DNA of 64,000 nt from Apostichopus japonicus (lineage: Eukaryota > Echinodermata > Holothuroidea > Aspidochirotida > Stichopodidae): contig NC_092566.1 in NCBI RefSeq assembly GCF_037975245.1, forward strand, positions 5,146,001-5,210,000, written 5' to 3'. Both the position numbers and the translations under genes were made by a program. Below, piece after piece: positions 1-13,400 of the stretch. Position 1 is the first letter of the stretch, and the number at the start of each line of letters is the position of its first letter. The notes beneath the pieces are model-generated. The model ran no database searches. It saw only the letters and a program-made list of their open reading frames with translations, and was not told the DNA's origin.

Positions 1-952
1 AGAAATGTTAACTCTGATACTTAAGACAATTTGGAAAGTGTGGTTATAGTTGACAGTACAAAATAACTTGCACCTGAGAGCTTAGTTATGAGTGCAGAAT
101 GAAATGAAAAGATGGGCCTCTTAATTGCTTTAGAGCAGAATTTTGATTTGAATCTGAAGACAGTCCTGCCATGCCAAATAATTCCACCACAAAATACATC
201 TCACACACTCTTAAAGGTTCATTTTTCATTCCAAATCACGCAGTCGAAAAAATTGTCGAATTTGTGAGAATACATAATTAATACTACCTACACTAATTAA
301 GAAATCTGAAATCAGAATCAGAATGGAATCAATTCGCTTACTATTAGAGCAAATGTTTAGCAAACTACTGCGTAGCTTAACACTGACACAAATTGTTAAA
401 GATGAGGAATCTGCAATGCATATTGCTGAATCGGCAGTACATATAAGCAAAAAACGATGATGCCAGACACCATATTTTCCATTTATGTTGTTTCCGTAAC
501 TAGCTAGTTCTCATGGTTACCGTGCTGCTTTTCCATTTATACTATCCATATTTTAACTACTATTGGCTCTCGATCGAACTTCAGAAGAGGGAAATATGTG
601 ATGTCACGCAACATCAGGCATACAATATTTATTGGATTCCACTGAGACGACATAACATCTTTCAGTGGCAAAGACAAGTTTAACATTTTTTTGTTATTTA
701 CATGTTCTTAGGTCTTTAGAGGATATGTCAACAAACGAACTCCAGTAGTTTATATTGCAATGCTCTAGCTTTGATTGAAAGAGAACAAAAATCATTAGTT
801 CAATCCTTTGTCCATTAACTTAACTAAATAATGCAAACATGCAAACAAAAAAAACAAAAGAATGCTGTAAATTTATCACTCCTTATAATGATACAACTGA
901 CTTGTAGCCATGGTAACAGAAAGCAGAAAAAGGAAAAAGTGGTGTAACTAAC
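1..952. other. Partial intron 12 of the VFT receptor
   Basis: No continuation of VFT4 is readable on the minus strand, so this is taken as intron. Apart from a dispersed repeat at 397-472 nothing is recognised. Confidence 0.5.
397..472. repeat. Dispersed repeat, copy 1 of 2
   Basis: The segment starting AAAGATGAGGAATC and containing TATTGCTGAATCGGCAGTAC, then GATGCCAGA, recurs in the same orientation at 63931-63999. Family unknown. Confidence 0.6.
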
Positions 953-1465
953 CTGTACATATTGAAACTGTTCCGATAAATCTGATATATATCTTGTAAC
1001 CATTTGGTCCTCTGCCGCCACAATGCCTGCGATATGTCGCCAGGTGTTGTCGTCGCTGAATTCGCCCGTTCTCGACAAGTAAGATGAAAGGGACCTTATG
1101 CCTTGTCCAGTGCTGAGGCAGCTGTCAAATACAGTAGTTCCGAGCTGAACGCCTTTCAGAATCGTGTCGTCACTATTTATAGCCTTCACTGCATACAATA
1201 TGGCCTCCACATTGACGACCCCAGCTTCTCGTAGACTTCCGCATGTCTGCGATGAACGGGGAGTGGATTCGTGTACCCCCACGACGGCTGGAATCTGGAG
1301 CTCTCCGGGCAGACTGGCCACCAACCGCGCTGATTCCGGCAAAGGGAGACATTCGTCACATCTCCCGACGCAACTCGTTGACGACTCGGGCAACGTAATT
1401 TTTTCCCCACCGCGATACAAGTCGGGTGTCGTAACAGTGAGGATGCCATCTATCCACGTGCCGAT
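953..1465 (-). CDS. VFT receptor exon 12: linker 3 and start of VFT4
   Basis: A phase 0 exon of 171 codons. It begins IGTWIDGILTVTTPDLY, the VG-x-W-x-G-x-L strand closing VFT3. Next comes the cysteine stub TSCVGRCDEC, then GELQIPAVVGVHES, QTCGSLREAG, VNVEAILYAVKAINSD, TTVFDSC and HIAGIVAAEDQMV. Module end, linker and next module start lie in one uninterrupted frame, the strongest evidence for a multi-VFT protein. The donor is CAG|GTTAGT. The next exon must lie left of the window, since nothing matching VFT4 is found in 1-952. Confidence 0.87.
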
Positions 1466-4400
1466 CTAAAAATAAGAAAGACAAATATCAGTAGCTGAGT
1501 AGTACTATTCGATGTCCTGTATTGAGTTATCAAGTATCCATCGCTACCTGCTATATGTTCTTGACGAGTCGATGGTTAACCTTTTAGGACAACAATCGAT
1601 TACCATCAACTTTATTGTAGACGATCTGAAAGGATTTTTTGTTTGGCAGAATTTTATTCTTAACATGTCATAGTCCACATGAAGAAAGGAAACTTTCGAG
1701 TGGGGTAGTTCAATATTTTCTATAGTGATTCTGGCATTCATGATATTTAACTTTCAATAATCTGTGAAATGCTCCTTTAAAGGGAGCGACGGCTCGCACA
1801 AAGAAACGTCTCATGCCGGTAATCTGACCTAGATTCGAATGAGGTGTAACAGAAGTGTAAGACACCACCATCGATCCCAGAAAATACACACACAGCTTGC
1901 TACCGTCGGTAATTAGACACTAGTGTACAGTCAATACGTACAGCTACGGTCAATACCCACAACACAGTGTATATAGCAGTGATGGATATCTCAGGTCTAG
2001 ATAAAAGATAACAAGGTATCACGTTTCATTACTGTCTGCATTTTGTAGCAAGAAGAAGAAAACTTCACTAACGGAAAGTTAACTTTTTCAGAGTGCGGCA
2101 CGCGGTTTGCGGCGAGTCTTCAATGCCTTTAAAGGGTAAATTGATGATGCCATCAGCTCTTCAGTGAAGAATATTAATGCTGATCCATTGGTTCTATAAA
2201 TTCTTATAACTCAACCCCCAATGCTTTTTTTTTTAAACTACATATGAGCAACAGAGCACCTTTGGGTGTTTGTCCTAAACAAATTTTTTCTAATTCACTA
2301 TAAACATGTTATTGAAAGATGATAATATTTGCTTTTAAAATAGCGCTTTATACCAGCGATAGGTCTCAAAGCTCTTTACAGACGTTATATTATCCCTGGT
2401 CAATTATATCCTGTCCCAGAGACAATCCCTCCAGTCGGCAGCAGTTATATACTACGCCGCACAGGTACCCATTTAACCCCTGGGTGGAGAGAGGCAAGTG
2501 AGATAAAGCATCTTGCCCAAGGGCACAACATAATGAACTAGGCAGGAATCGAACCAGCAATCCTTGGCTCACGAGTCCGACGCCTTAGCCAATTGGCCAC
2601 CACGCTCTCGTTATTTGAGGTCATCGTAAATGTTTTGTTTTTCCTATTCAGTGTTGTATATGAAGAATTGACCTAACTGCAGTCTGTGTATTTCATGATA
2701 TTGAGGAGCCTTTAACATTTAAATGGTCCTTACTCAACTGTTCAGTGTGATACACAGCAGAACAACCTAAACTGATAACAGTTTTCTCAACAGTCTATTA
2801 ACCTATCAAAATGAACCCTCTGTGATTTATAACCTAAAAATTGTCATTGCATACATACACAGAAACACATCTATATTCAAAACTAAATTAAATATTTTGA
2901 ACTAATATCAAGATACTGATTTTACAAAGTTTCAGATATAAATCTCAGAAAGGGAATGAAACTTGGACATAACAACCTGGAAGAGCTTACCGTCGCATGT
3001 GCCAATCTTCCATCCTCCGTTGGACGGAAATTTAAAATGTCGTACTCTGCAGGGCCATCACCTTTGGAGTCAAACTGAAAGTTGACGCCATCTGCACCGG
3101 TGAAGGAGACCGTTCTGACGATGTCGTAAAAACTGTCCGGATTGTTTTTGAAGTTAGAGCAGAGATGGTTTGTAACACCAGGACACAGTTCTGTTATAGC
3201 ATTATGAAGACCAGTGGCTAAAGCCTTGACCGCATTGACCACATAGGTGACCTCTGGAGCCTGCATAAATTCTTCCGCCAGACTGGGAGAGTTGAAGGGG
3301 CAGCTAATATCATAGTTGTCCCGGCCGGAGATCACATTGCATTGGAAGTTATCGCTCCAAAAGTTCCTCCACCAGGGGTTCCTTTGGTTACTGTATGGAA
3401 GCAAGCTAGTATAGTAATCCCTGAACCCTGTGGTTTCACTCTCCTTAAACTGTATGGTGATAGCACCCAGTGAGGTCCTCTCTGCCCCCTGCGAAACGTA
3501 ATCCCTGGATCCCCACGTGTCTCCCCCGACCCACTGTATGTCGGTCACTTCCTTACGCTCTGCTGCTTGCAGGACGGACCTAGTGTGTAGGTCAGAGGTC
3601 AAGAGCAAAACCACCCTGGCATGCGGATTAGTCTGTAGACTGTCGATCAGACCGTCGATCGCGCTAGGGGACGACATCATCTTGCTGACGGCTAAAGTCA
3701 TCGCCACGCAGATGTTCGACGTTTCGGACGCTTTCCTAAACTGTTCGAGGATGTCGTTACCGTAGGAGTCATCGGAGTAAACAATGGATATGTAATTCCA
3801 CTGAAGTTCCATCAAAACGTTGACCATTGCAGCAGCTTGCTTTTCATCGGACGGCACCGTGCGGAGTACGTGAGGATATGCCTTGATGCTGCTGAATATG
3901 GTCGACGTGGCCCCATAGCTTATTGTCGCGAGGTCCAGGTTTACCAGAGTGTTGGATATCGCCTGGGTGGTGTCGCTCGTGGATCCCCCTATCATCCCAG
4001 CGATGCTTATCCGGTTTGGATTGTAACCCGGTCGATAATCGACCGTGCCAGAATAAAAATTGCCGACTTCTTTACCGACTCGCTTCTTGCTGGAACACGA
4101 GTCGAAACCTAATCCGGCGAGTTTTAGGTCCGGGAGGACGTCGACATCCCTGTTCACTTCATCGATTGCAAAGAGAAATGCCTCCAGCAGTTGCATGTTA
4201 TACAGTACCAGACGATCGGAGCACTCGATTTGTGTCGGTTCTGGTTCACTTATATCAAAGAAACCTGAAAATGGGAAATATAGAATGCTTAACTCTCTAT
4301 ACCCTCCATAAAGGGTTGTGAAATATTTTCAACAGATGTGTACAACGTAGAAGGACACATTTCCCATTGGTCGATAAATGAGAATTTTTGTGCATATTTT

Positions 4401-7400
4401 GTATACACTCAGTTTATGGAGGATCAATATTGCTCCTTATTAATCAAGCAAAGACCAAGAATTGTCAAATTCACCCTTGGGAGCATTCACTTGACAAGTC
4501 CAAAAAAAGACAGGTTTTCATAGTTACGAACCACAATGCTCACTTGCCTCCTTCACAATTGCACTACAATCTACCTCTCTCACAACAATTGGTTACATTT
4601 TTGGGGGCATTAAACCTCCTTTGACCCCTTTAAGGTTGTTGCCTTTCTTCCTTACAGAAAGTTAATATTGTTTAATACTCAACCTTTCTCAATGACTCCC
4701 AAATTTTAAGAAATTTTAAATTTTGATGACTTTAGATATGGGCTAAAAACCATCACAATTGGTTGCTTCAATACAAAGAGAAACAATATATGGATAAATG
4801 GGCCTCTCAGCATGGCATGAGTGAACTTGGGTCTGAATTATAAAGAAACCCTGAAACTATTTTTAACATGCACTTCCTTGCTTCCTGATAAGACAACAAT
4901 GAACAGAAACCAAATTTAATAGCTAGGTAATTAAGCACTGCCTAAACAAACACATAGTTGGACCCTAAATATCGTACCATGATACACAATGCAAGGCCCT
5001 ATCAGCTTATTATGATAAATGCTATATCAGGTGTATTGAAAGATACATGAAGGTCAACAAATCAATCGTGTTTGAAAATTTTCTTCGTGCATTAATCAAA
5101 GGTTGCAAGGACTTGATTGCATTAACTCCCAGGATTTGTTTGTTTTTGCGAAGCAACCTAAGTTGTTTTTTTTTAAAACAGTGACTCTCACCTCCAATCC
5201 AAATGTCTCCACTAGAACTACTGGTAGCCACAGAATCTCGTCCGTTCTCTTTGCATTCCAGACATTGGGTCTCGTTGCAGACTGAATAGATTCCAGTATT
5301 TCTGATGAAGCCATCGCTGGTATAGAAAACAGCTGCCTGGGTTTTGAGAAACTGGAACCTTGCGAACATTCCCACCTGTAAAATGTTTAAAAAAATATGG
5401 CAAAGATTGATACGCAACAATTGACACTAAAACAATAGCATCACGATTGAGACAGACAATGACAGGGATGTAAAAGGTCTTGCTGTAAAGAAGAAACCGG
5501 TTTGTCAAATATAATTTACGTTGGTTTAATATGACAGCTAGGTTCTTTTTGTTGATATTATATTATATTATATTGTATTATATTATATTATATTATATTA
5601 TATTGCGTTGTGTTATATTGTGCGGTATGGTATGGTTTGGTATGGTATGATATGGTATAGATGATACGATCTGGTATGGTATGATATGATATGATATAGA
5701 TGATATGATATGATATGGTATGATATGATATGATATGATATGATATGATATGATATGGTATGGTATGGTATGGTATGGTATGGTATGGTATGGTATGGTA
5801 TGGTATGGTATGGTATGGTATGGTATGGTATGGTATGGTATGGTATGGTATGGTATGGTATGGTATGGTATGATATGATATGATATGATATGATATGATA
5901 TGATATGATATGATATGATATGATATGATATGATATGATATGATATGATATGATATGATATGATATGATTGTAAAACAGAATTGGTTATGACCTAATTTA
6001 TATAATTTATATTTTGATGAATAAAATGTAGAGTTTTTTTATCAATATGAAATCAACTCTAGTAGTTGAATACATTTTATTGGTTTGATCAAAAATTATT
6101 ACAATGATTAATATCCAGGGAATTATTAAGTGTTCATATCTTGTGTAGCACTGTCAATGGCTCTGACTTCTTTTCTAGTATAGTTTCTGTGTACAATTGT
6201 ATTTATACATCTTTAATAAAACTTGTTCATTTTGTATGGCGTTTTGTGTTTCGATACTGAATAAATCATTCCTTGATACATTACTAGACTGCAATGTTTG
6301 CTAACTTCTCGCATATAAAAGAATAAGGAATATAAGAGGGCAAAGTACCTGCATGGAAGGTTCAAGTTTTAAAAAAACAGGGCTTTGCTGAATGGTCAGT
6401 AAAATTATCTTAAAAATTGCCACTGTTTTTTATTGTTTTGTCTTGTAGCATTTGGGAAAAGATAAGACAATATAAGAGTACTACAGACCAAATTGGTCAC
6501 AACCTTTTTTTTGTTCCCCTGACATACCTCTACAGGTCCATTCTGTTGAATGTTGAAGATATGAAATGGGACTGTGCCCTCACCAGAAAAGCTAATATCA
6601 ATTGAAAGCCCATCTTCATTTTTGCTTTGGAATGTTTTGGATGCGACTTCTGAAAACACCTGGTCCCCTGACAAAATATCCATGGCCTCACAGACTCCTA
6701 CATACGACGATCCACATGTTTCGGAGTGGATACGATGAAGGGCTTCTGCCAGAGTATACACAGCATCGATAACATAGGCTAAGGTTTCATCATTGACATC
6801 TGTGTTAGGATCAAGTGCTTCGTTCCCTGTCAAATATGACAACATGTAGAAGAAACGAACATTATTAAGTGATATTTCCTTTAAGAAAACCAAAAGTTAA
6901 GGCCAACTTACTTTTACACATTCTCTTACACAGGCTCTCTAGTGGATAAGCAATTTGCTAACAGTTTTATTTTATTAATTTTGAAGAAAACCAAGGTTAG
7001 TTTAAAACGATTGATTTGTGTTTTTGTTTGTTTTAATCATTGAGGTTGTAATGACGATGATGAGGACAAACACAACAGGGGCAGAGGCAACAAGAACAAT
7101 ATTCCATATATATAGCGATATTTGACAACTTCAAAAAAGGAAGGATCCAAAGTATAACTTCCAAAAACATCCTAAAAGGCCTTAATAAAAAGAAAATGTC
7201 CTCAATTTTGGAGAAATCATCTCACAACTGCCGACAAATTTCTAGCAGACAGTGGCAGTGAATTCCAGTACTTGGCCAAATTTACTGGAAAAAAATAGAG
7301 ACCACTCAAAATTTCTGTACGGACCATGAACATTGATGATAATCTCTAGAATGTCATCATAATTCCTAAAATGTGGCAACATTGCATAATTGTCCAAATA

Positions 7401-10400
7401 TAATCCCCTCCACTCCCCCCTCCCCCAGCACCCACCCTCCATTCTCACTACTTAGCTTCAGATAAATACAGCTTTCCGTCTGTCAAGATATGCTTCCGGG
7501 AATAAAGAAATATAAGGAATGATGTACTATACGATAGTAGAATTGATGAAATGAAAATTACTTCCAAAGAAAAAAAAACCTAGCAATCATCATTGCTATG
7601 GTCATGTAGATAAATGTGAGAAGCACTTGCACCTACTATAAAATTTGATGAGTAAAATAACCCTTAAACTGAGCTTCTTTGTATATATCACAGAATGCAA
7701 TGTCACCTTAGGTCCAGTTTTAACCCCCCGATAAGTTCTTATTTTGCTATCCTACTTGAGCATTTGAATTTAAAAATTGCGAGAAAAGTATTCACGTAGT
7801 TCCTACAAACTCTTGACAAAGACAGTGGAAAAACCTTTCTCGACAGTGATTTGACAATGTACTCCAAATTTTAAGTACAGACAAATTTTTTGGCAGTAAC
7901 AATTATCAACAGTCCTCCATCCAATCTGATCTTTCGTTGAGAGATTGACTTTTCGAGCTTTAACATCTGGTAACATTTCTAATGTTTTCTTTGCTGACTA
8001 TGGCAATCAGTTCTGACATGCAGAAAAAAATTAAGTTGATCTCTCCTTTTTAAGTCAAGAATTATTTCTCAGACGAGAGACACAACTTGCTAAAATGTCT
8101 CACCTGAACAGGGAGTGGTAAATTCCGACGGTTCCCCAGGCAGATTGCACGAAAACTTCTGCATCCAAAATTTCCTGAACCAAGGATTCTGGGAGTTTGT
8201 TGCGGGGTCAAGGGCAGCCACGTATCTCTGGAAGGTATCGTACTGTCTTGGGCTAGTTTTCACAGCTAAAGTACCTATGATACGTACAACAACAAAAACG
8301 GGAAAATTATTGACATTTTTACGACGGGTATATCAAATTGGATTTTGACTTAAACGGTCGTCAAAATATTACAGAATAAGTCTTCCTCAAGTCCCAAATC
8401 TACAAATTTCCATAGGTTAACTGTACGGAAATTGTCATTGATCCAGAGACAAGATGAGAAATTACTCCAACTGGGCAAAATTGTATCGTCATTCTTGAAA
8501 GGTTCCGCAAAGCAGTATGAAGAATGTCATCTTAGAAGCAAGAAATTTAGTCAACTTAGTCTTAAGTAAAGAAACAAGGTTGAGCTATGAAACATAACTA
8601 GTGAATATAGTGTGTCGATGTCCTTATAGTAGCTCACCTCTAGCAACATCTTCATAGAGGGAGGTGAAATCATCGTCCAAGACCCAACTATCGTCCGCAA
8701 TCAGGAAATACTGGCCGGTCAAGTTGCGCATCTTTATCTGGCCCATGAACCTCTGAATTTCTTCCGGTCCGGCAGAGATGAAGATTGCTTTAGCTTCTGG
8801 CTTTGACGAAAGATCGTCAAAGATGGCATCCCAACCGCTGTCTTCTGATGGTATTTGAAGGCTTTGGGCGACGCAGACATCATACTGAAGAGAAGAAGAA
8901 TCGTTAGTAAGAAAATCAGAAATAAACTGGGAGGGGAATTTCAAAGCAAAAACCTAGCTTTGTCCCCTGTCAAGTTTACAACTTGAAATGATGCCATCTT
9001 GGTGTGAAATTACAAAACCCAAACCCACATGGAAATCTGTCAACCTTGAACTTTGGGATTTGAGTCGACAAAACGGGAAAAGGTCCAGTTTTCAGTACAG
9101 GTTTTGGTTTGTAAACTTCATTAGTATTGGCCCCAAGTTGTAGCAATGATAAAAACTGCTAGAATATTTTAAATGTACTTTCCTAGTGGCTGCAAACTAG
9201 TCCCATTTATTATTATTGGAATAGACAATTGGATATCTCAGAGAGGATAACTACATTTAGTGGTGAAGGAAAATTCTTGTTTAAACTTGAGCATGGTTGA
9301 CCATTATCTCACATTCTAACCTACTGGGGGGGGGGGGTGGGGGGCAATAATGATGACCTTTCAAGAAGACCAACTGATATCAGAGGCATCAATCAAAGTG
9401 GCTGGACAATCTAGGTTTGCACACACACACAGCACCATTATGTAGGCAATGCAGTAGTCAAAAAAAGGTTTACAGCCCGGACTCTTTCAACGTATAAATT
9501 TAAGACTGTCAATCTAGTTTACCGAGTGAGTAATATCAGCATTACTCCACTTTTTTTCATTTTTGTTGCATTTCAGTTTAATATTCTGTCTGAAAATAAA
9601 TCATTGAATGCCCAGGTACAAACTAACACAGTATTTCTGGATCTTTACTTATAATAAATATAGCTTACAGGATCAGAACAAACTTATAGAAGATGAAGCA
9701 AGAAAAAAAAGATATTCTATATATTATGATACACTTATGTTATACCACAACACCACAGCAACAGAATCAAAGTTATATTTACCTGTTCAAAGTATGATCG
9801 GATGACGGTGTTCAAGGGATAATTTTCAGGAGAAAGCAGTGTACTGACATAAAGGAAGTTCCACTCTGCTAAGGTTGCTGCAACTGGAAAAAAGGTGCTG
9901 ATGTAGGTAGGTACCACCCTCGCAAAGTTTGGCACGGACGAGCTGCTGCTGAGAAGGTGTGAATCCGCCTCGTAACTAACCACTGTAACACCGTAGGTCT
10001 TAACCACTGAGACCACCGCGGCGGTCTCCTCGTTGCCTCCGGGCCCGACTATACCGTACAGATGCTGCTTCTGGTTGCCATCGGCGACCCGAGATCCAGA
10101 CCCGCTCTGACCAAACTCAAACTCTGAGACCAATTTCAGTGCCTGATGGCTTGCTCTTTGGGAATCCCCGCAAGTATTGAGACCCTCGAGCCCTAATGTG
10201 ACTGTTGGCAGGATATTTGGATCTTGGTTGATTTGATTAATAGCGTACAACATAGCCTCAAGACGAAGCACGCCCTCGAATGACAGAGCACCGCAGGTCA
10301 TAGCATCTGCATCCCACTCATTGACAGAGAAGAAGCCAGCGAGTAACACATCGCCCTCAATTTGTACCTGTAGATCACGTAGAGAGTGGAAGACAAAGAC

Positions 10401-13400
10401 ACAGATACAAATTTACAAATTCTAACGAGACCATATCAAATTTGAGGATAATTCGTCACAACCCAAACCCGTTTGTTTATAGTCCAGCAAGTTCTAGTCT
10501 GTGTAGTTATTGTGTTATTTTGTGTAGTAGTACTAATACAGCTTAAAAAATTAAAAAAAAAGTTACTTGGGAGAGTAATTAATAGAATGCATATATATGG
10601 GATCTCATCTAAACTGATTAGTTTTATTGTAAATTAAGGCATCGCAACACTAAAAACTGAATCATAATTTTCCAAGTCAGATTAAAAACACTTAGACTAT
10701 CATCTCAGCATTATTCCTCTCACAGGTTGTTGTTTCTACTTTGTGGGCTCTGAGGGGTAATCAATAATAATAATGAACAGTTCTTATATAGCGCAACTTA
10801 CAATAAAGTCTCGCCCGCTGTACAAAAGAAAGTGAAAGATATGTACACAATATACAATAAGAGTAAACATAACAATTATAACAATGAAAACAGGTGTGTC
10901 TTCAAAACAGTTTTGAAGATCCCCCACAGACACGACCACCCAATGTTTGTGGTAGTTCATGATCAAAGACCCTCCCATCCACAAATCATGCTGCCAGTAT
11001 ATCTGATATCATGAAGAAGCGTGAGCTTCTCATCCTTATATCAAACAATGGTATTATTAGACCATTTATGAATATATCCCTAGACATGATTCGAACTTCT
11101 GTCAGCTGTGTACTCTTAAAGTTTGTTCACTTCCCTTCTCACCCAGCATGACTGTGACCTGTAGCATACAAAGTCAATTGCTACACTGGTCAGTGTGACT
11201 TTTGCTTCAGCTTTTCCAGTTTATATAACGTTTTCTATCAGTCAAACCTCTGAACTAATCTCTGATCTAAATCTCCCAACTAACCGTGAGTTCATCATCA
11301 TCTTCCTCCAAGGCTAGACAGACTGGGTCCATGCATGGATTTCCGCAAGACGACGTAATGGAATCCAGAACGTTGTCTGCAACGAATGAAGTTTGACCAC
11401 TAAGAGATTGCCCCAGCTGTCATTGAAGAGAGAGAAAATTTGTAGATTCAAAAGAGTATTTTTCAAGATGGTAAATTCACACACACACACATTGTCGGCA
11501 AAGACATACAATCCACATTTGTGATCCAGTAACTTGAAAATTGTTGACACTGCTTTATTTTCTCTCTCTTTTTATTGTCTCATATATTAGATGTATTTGT
11601 ATTTTTAAAAGGGGTGTGTTCATGTTTGTAAGCCACTTCAAGCTTCTTGGTGGGCACTTCTCAGTCTCTTTCTCTTTAAAATTATCAGGTTCTGTGTATT
11701 ATTATTATGTTGTTTATTTCAAAAGCGACTGAAATAGAGTTCTATGAGTGAATGAAATGAATTATAATTTTCTTTGGATTTGGAATATCGCAGCCAGTTA
11801 AGGGTGTTACAGTCGCCATCCCTAACATTGTTAGTTGAGCAATGTGCTAGTTTCTGCCCTATCAGCGTTCCACTCTCTCCTAAACATAGATGAAATTTGT
11901 TGTAAGGGTTACATTTATGATTTCTTTTGTAATCTTTATATTTGAACTTATAAATATAAACTAATATAAACTAATGTAAATTTAAAAACAAACACTTTGA
12001 AGAATAGTTTTTCTCACATACACAGTTTCAAACTGCTGATTGAATCCTCATCATTAACTGGAAATAATTTGTTATTGTCAGAATAGTTTTAGCAATTTGT
12101 TGAGTCACTTTCAGTCATTTTCATTAAATTTGAAACTCCTCGATGAATGTAACTAAAATTTGGACATTAAGAATAATAAAGAAATATTACTCTTGCAAAC
12201 GTCTTTCTAGAGTTAACTTTGTCTCTAAGTTTGTAAGTTATCTCTACGATTTGAGTGCTTTGAGCAGCTTTGCTGAGTATGAACTATATAAATATTACTT
12301 TTAATATTATTACATTTGTACCAAATTCAGATTAAGCCTAATCCTTACCTTGGTTTGAGCCCCATTCGTTGTCTCAATCCTCCAGATGAAGTAATCCTCG
12401 GATGCCGGGCTACCCATTCCATTAAAATTGCTCGATTGTGAGCCAGTGCTGAAACTGGTTTGTCTAATTTCATCTTGAATTTCCTTTGGCGTAGTTGTCA
12501 TGAAACTTTCACAAGGACCCGAAGAACCTAAGCACTTTGTGACTTGTAAATTTCTCAGAGCTTTCACGACAGTGTTGACTGATTCTATGACCGGCAAGAC
12601 GTACGGGTTTCTCCTGTAATTTTGTTGGTGTTGTAGCTCTTGGCCAGGGCCGCACGAAACTCCTAACAGACATTGATACGACTGTTCCCAAAATGATGTG
12701 AACCACAAATTAGCATCAGTATTGACATTATCTGGTGAGAGACCTTTGAAGTAGTCATCAAATGTGCTCACTATCGTAAGATCCAATGTGGAAGGAGATA
12801 CTGCCATTAGATTTAGGGAGAACGAGTTTGGTTTTATTAAATCAGGGAGCAATCTATGACCAACGATGAAATGGAACCTCGATGATTCTGAAATTCGTTG
12901 GCCAAATTCTGATAGAAATGACATCGAGGACAGGAAGGCGACGACTATGGTAGGACTCTGTTGCTGTTGTTCGAAATCAGACACAGCTTGGGAAGCATCT
13001 GAGCTGATGACCTTAGTATAAGAGATACATATCTTAGCATTTCTTGCTTCATCCTGGAAAGCTTTTGCCTCCGCTTGGTCTTCAGCTGTGTCAGAGTAAA
13101 CCAGTGAGATGTACTGCCATCCCTGAGAGACTAAAAGTCCAACGATAGCCTATGGAGAAAGGAATCAGTCTAGAAATGGTAATCATGCATTATAACAAAC
13201 AAGTACTTGTATAAAGATTCCATAGTTCCATCATTTATTAATCAAAGCAGAGAATATGCATATTCATCATGCTCTTAATTATCATGCCTTGTGGAGACGT
13301 CTTTCACTCGGTGGTCATTGCTCCATAATTATAGTTCGTTCCCGAGGAATGAGAGCGACAGGTACATTTCATTTCAGCTCTGTTGGATTAGATTAGTATT

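Noticed and set aside
1-952. Looking for the next VFT4 exon in 1-952
   Set aside because: The minus-strand frames here show none of the expected SYG-x-T or R-x-x-PSD motifs.
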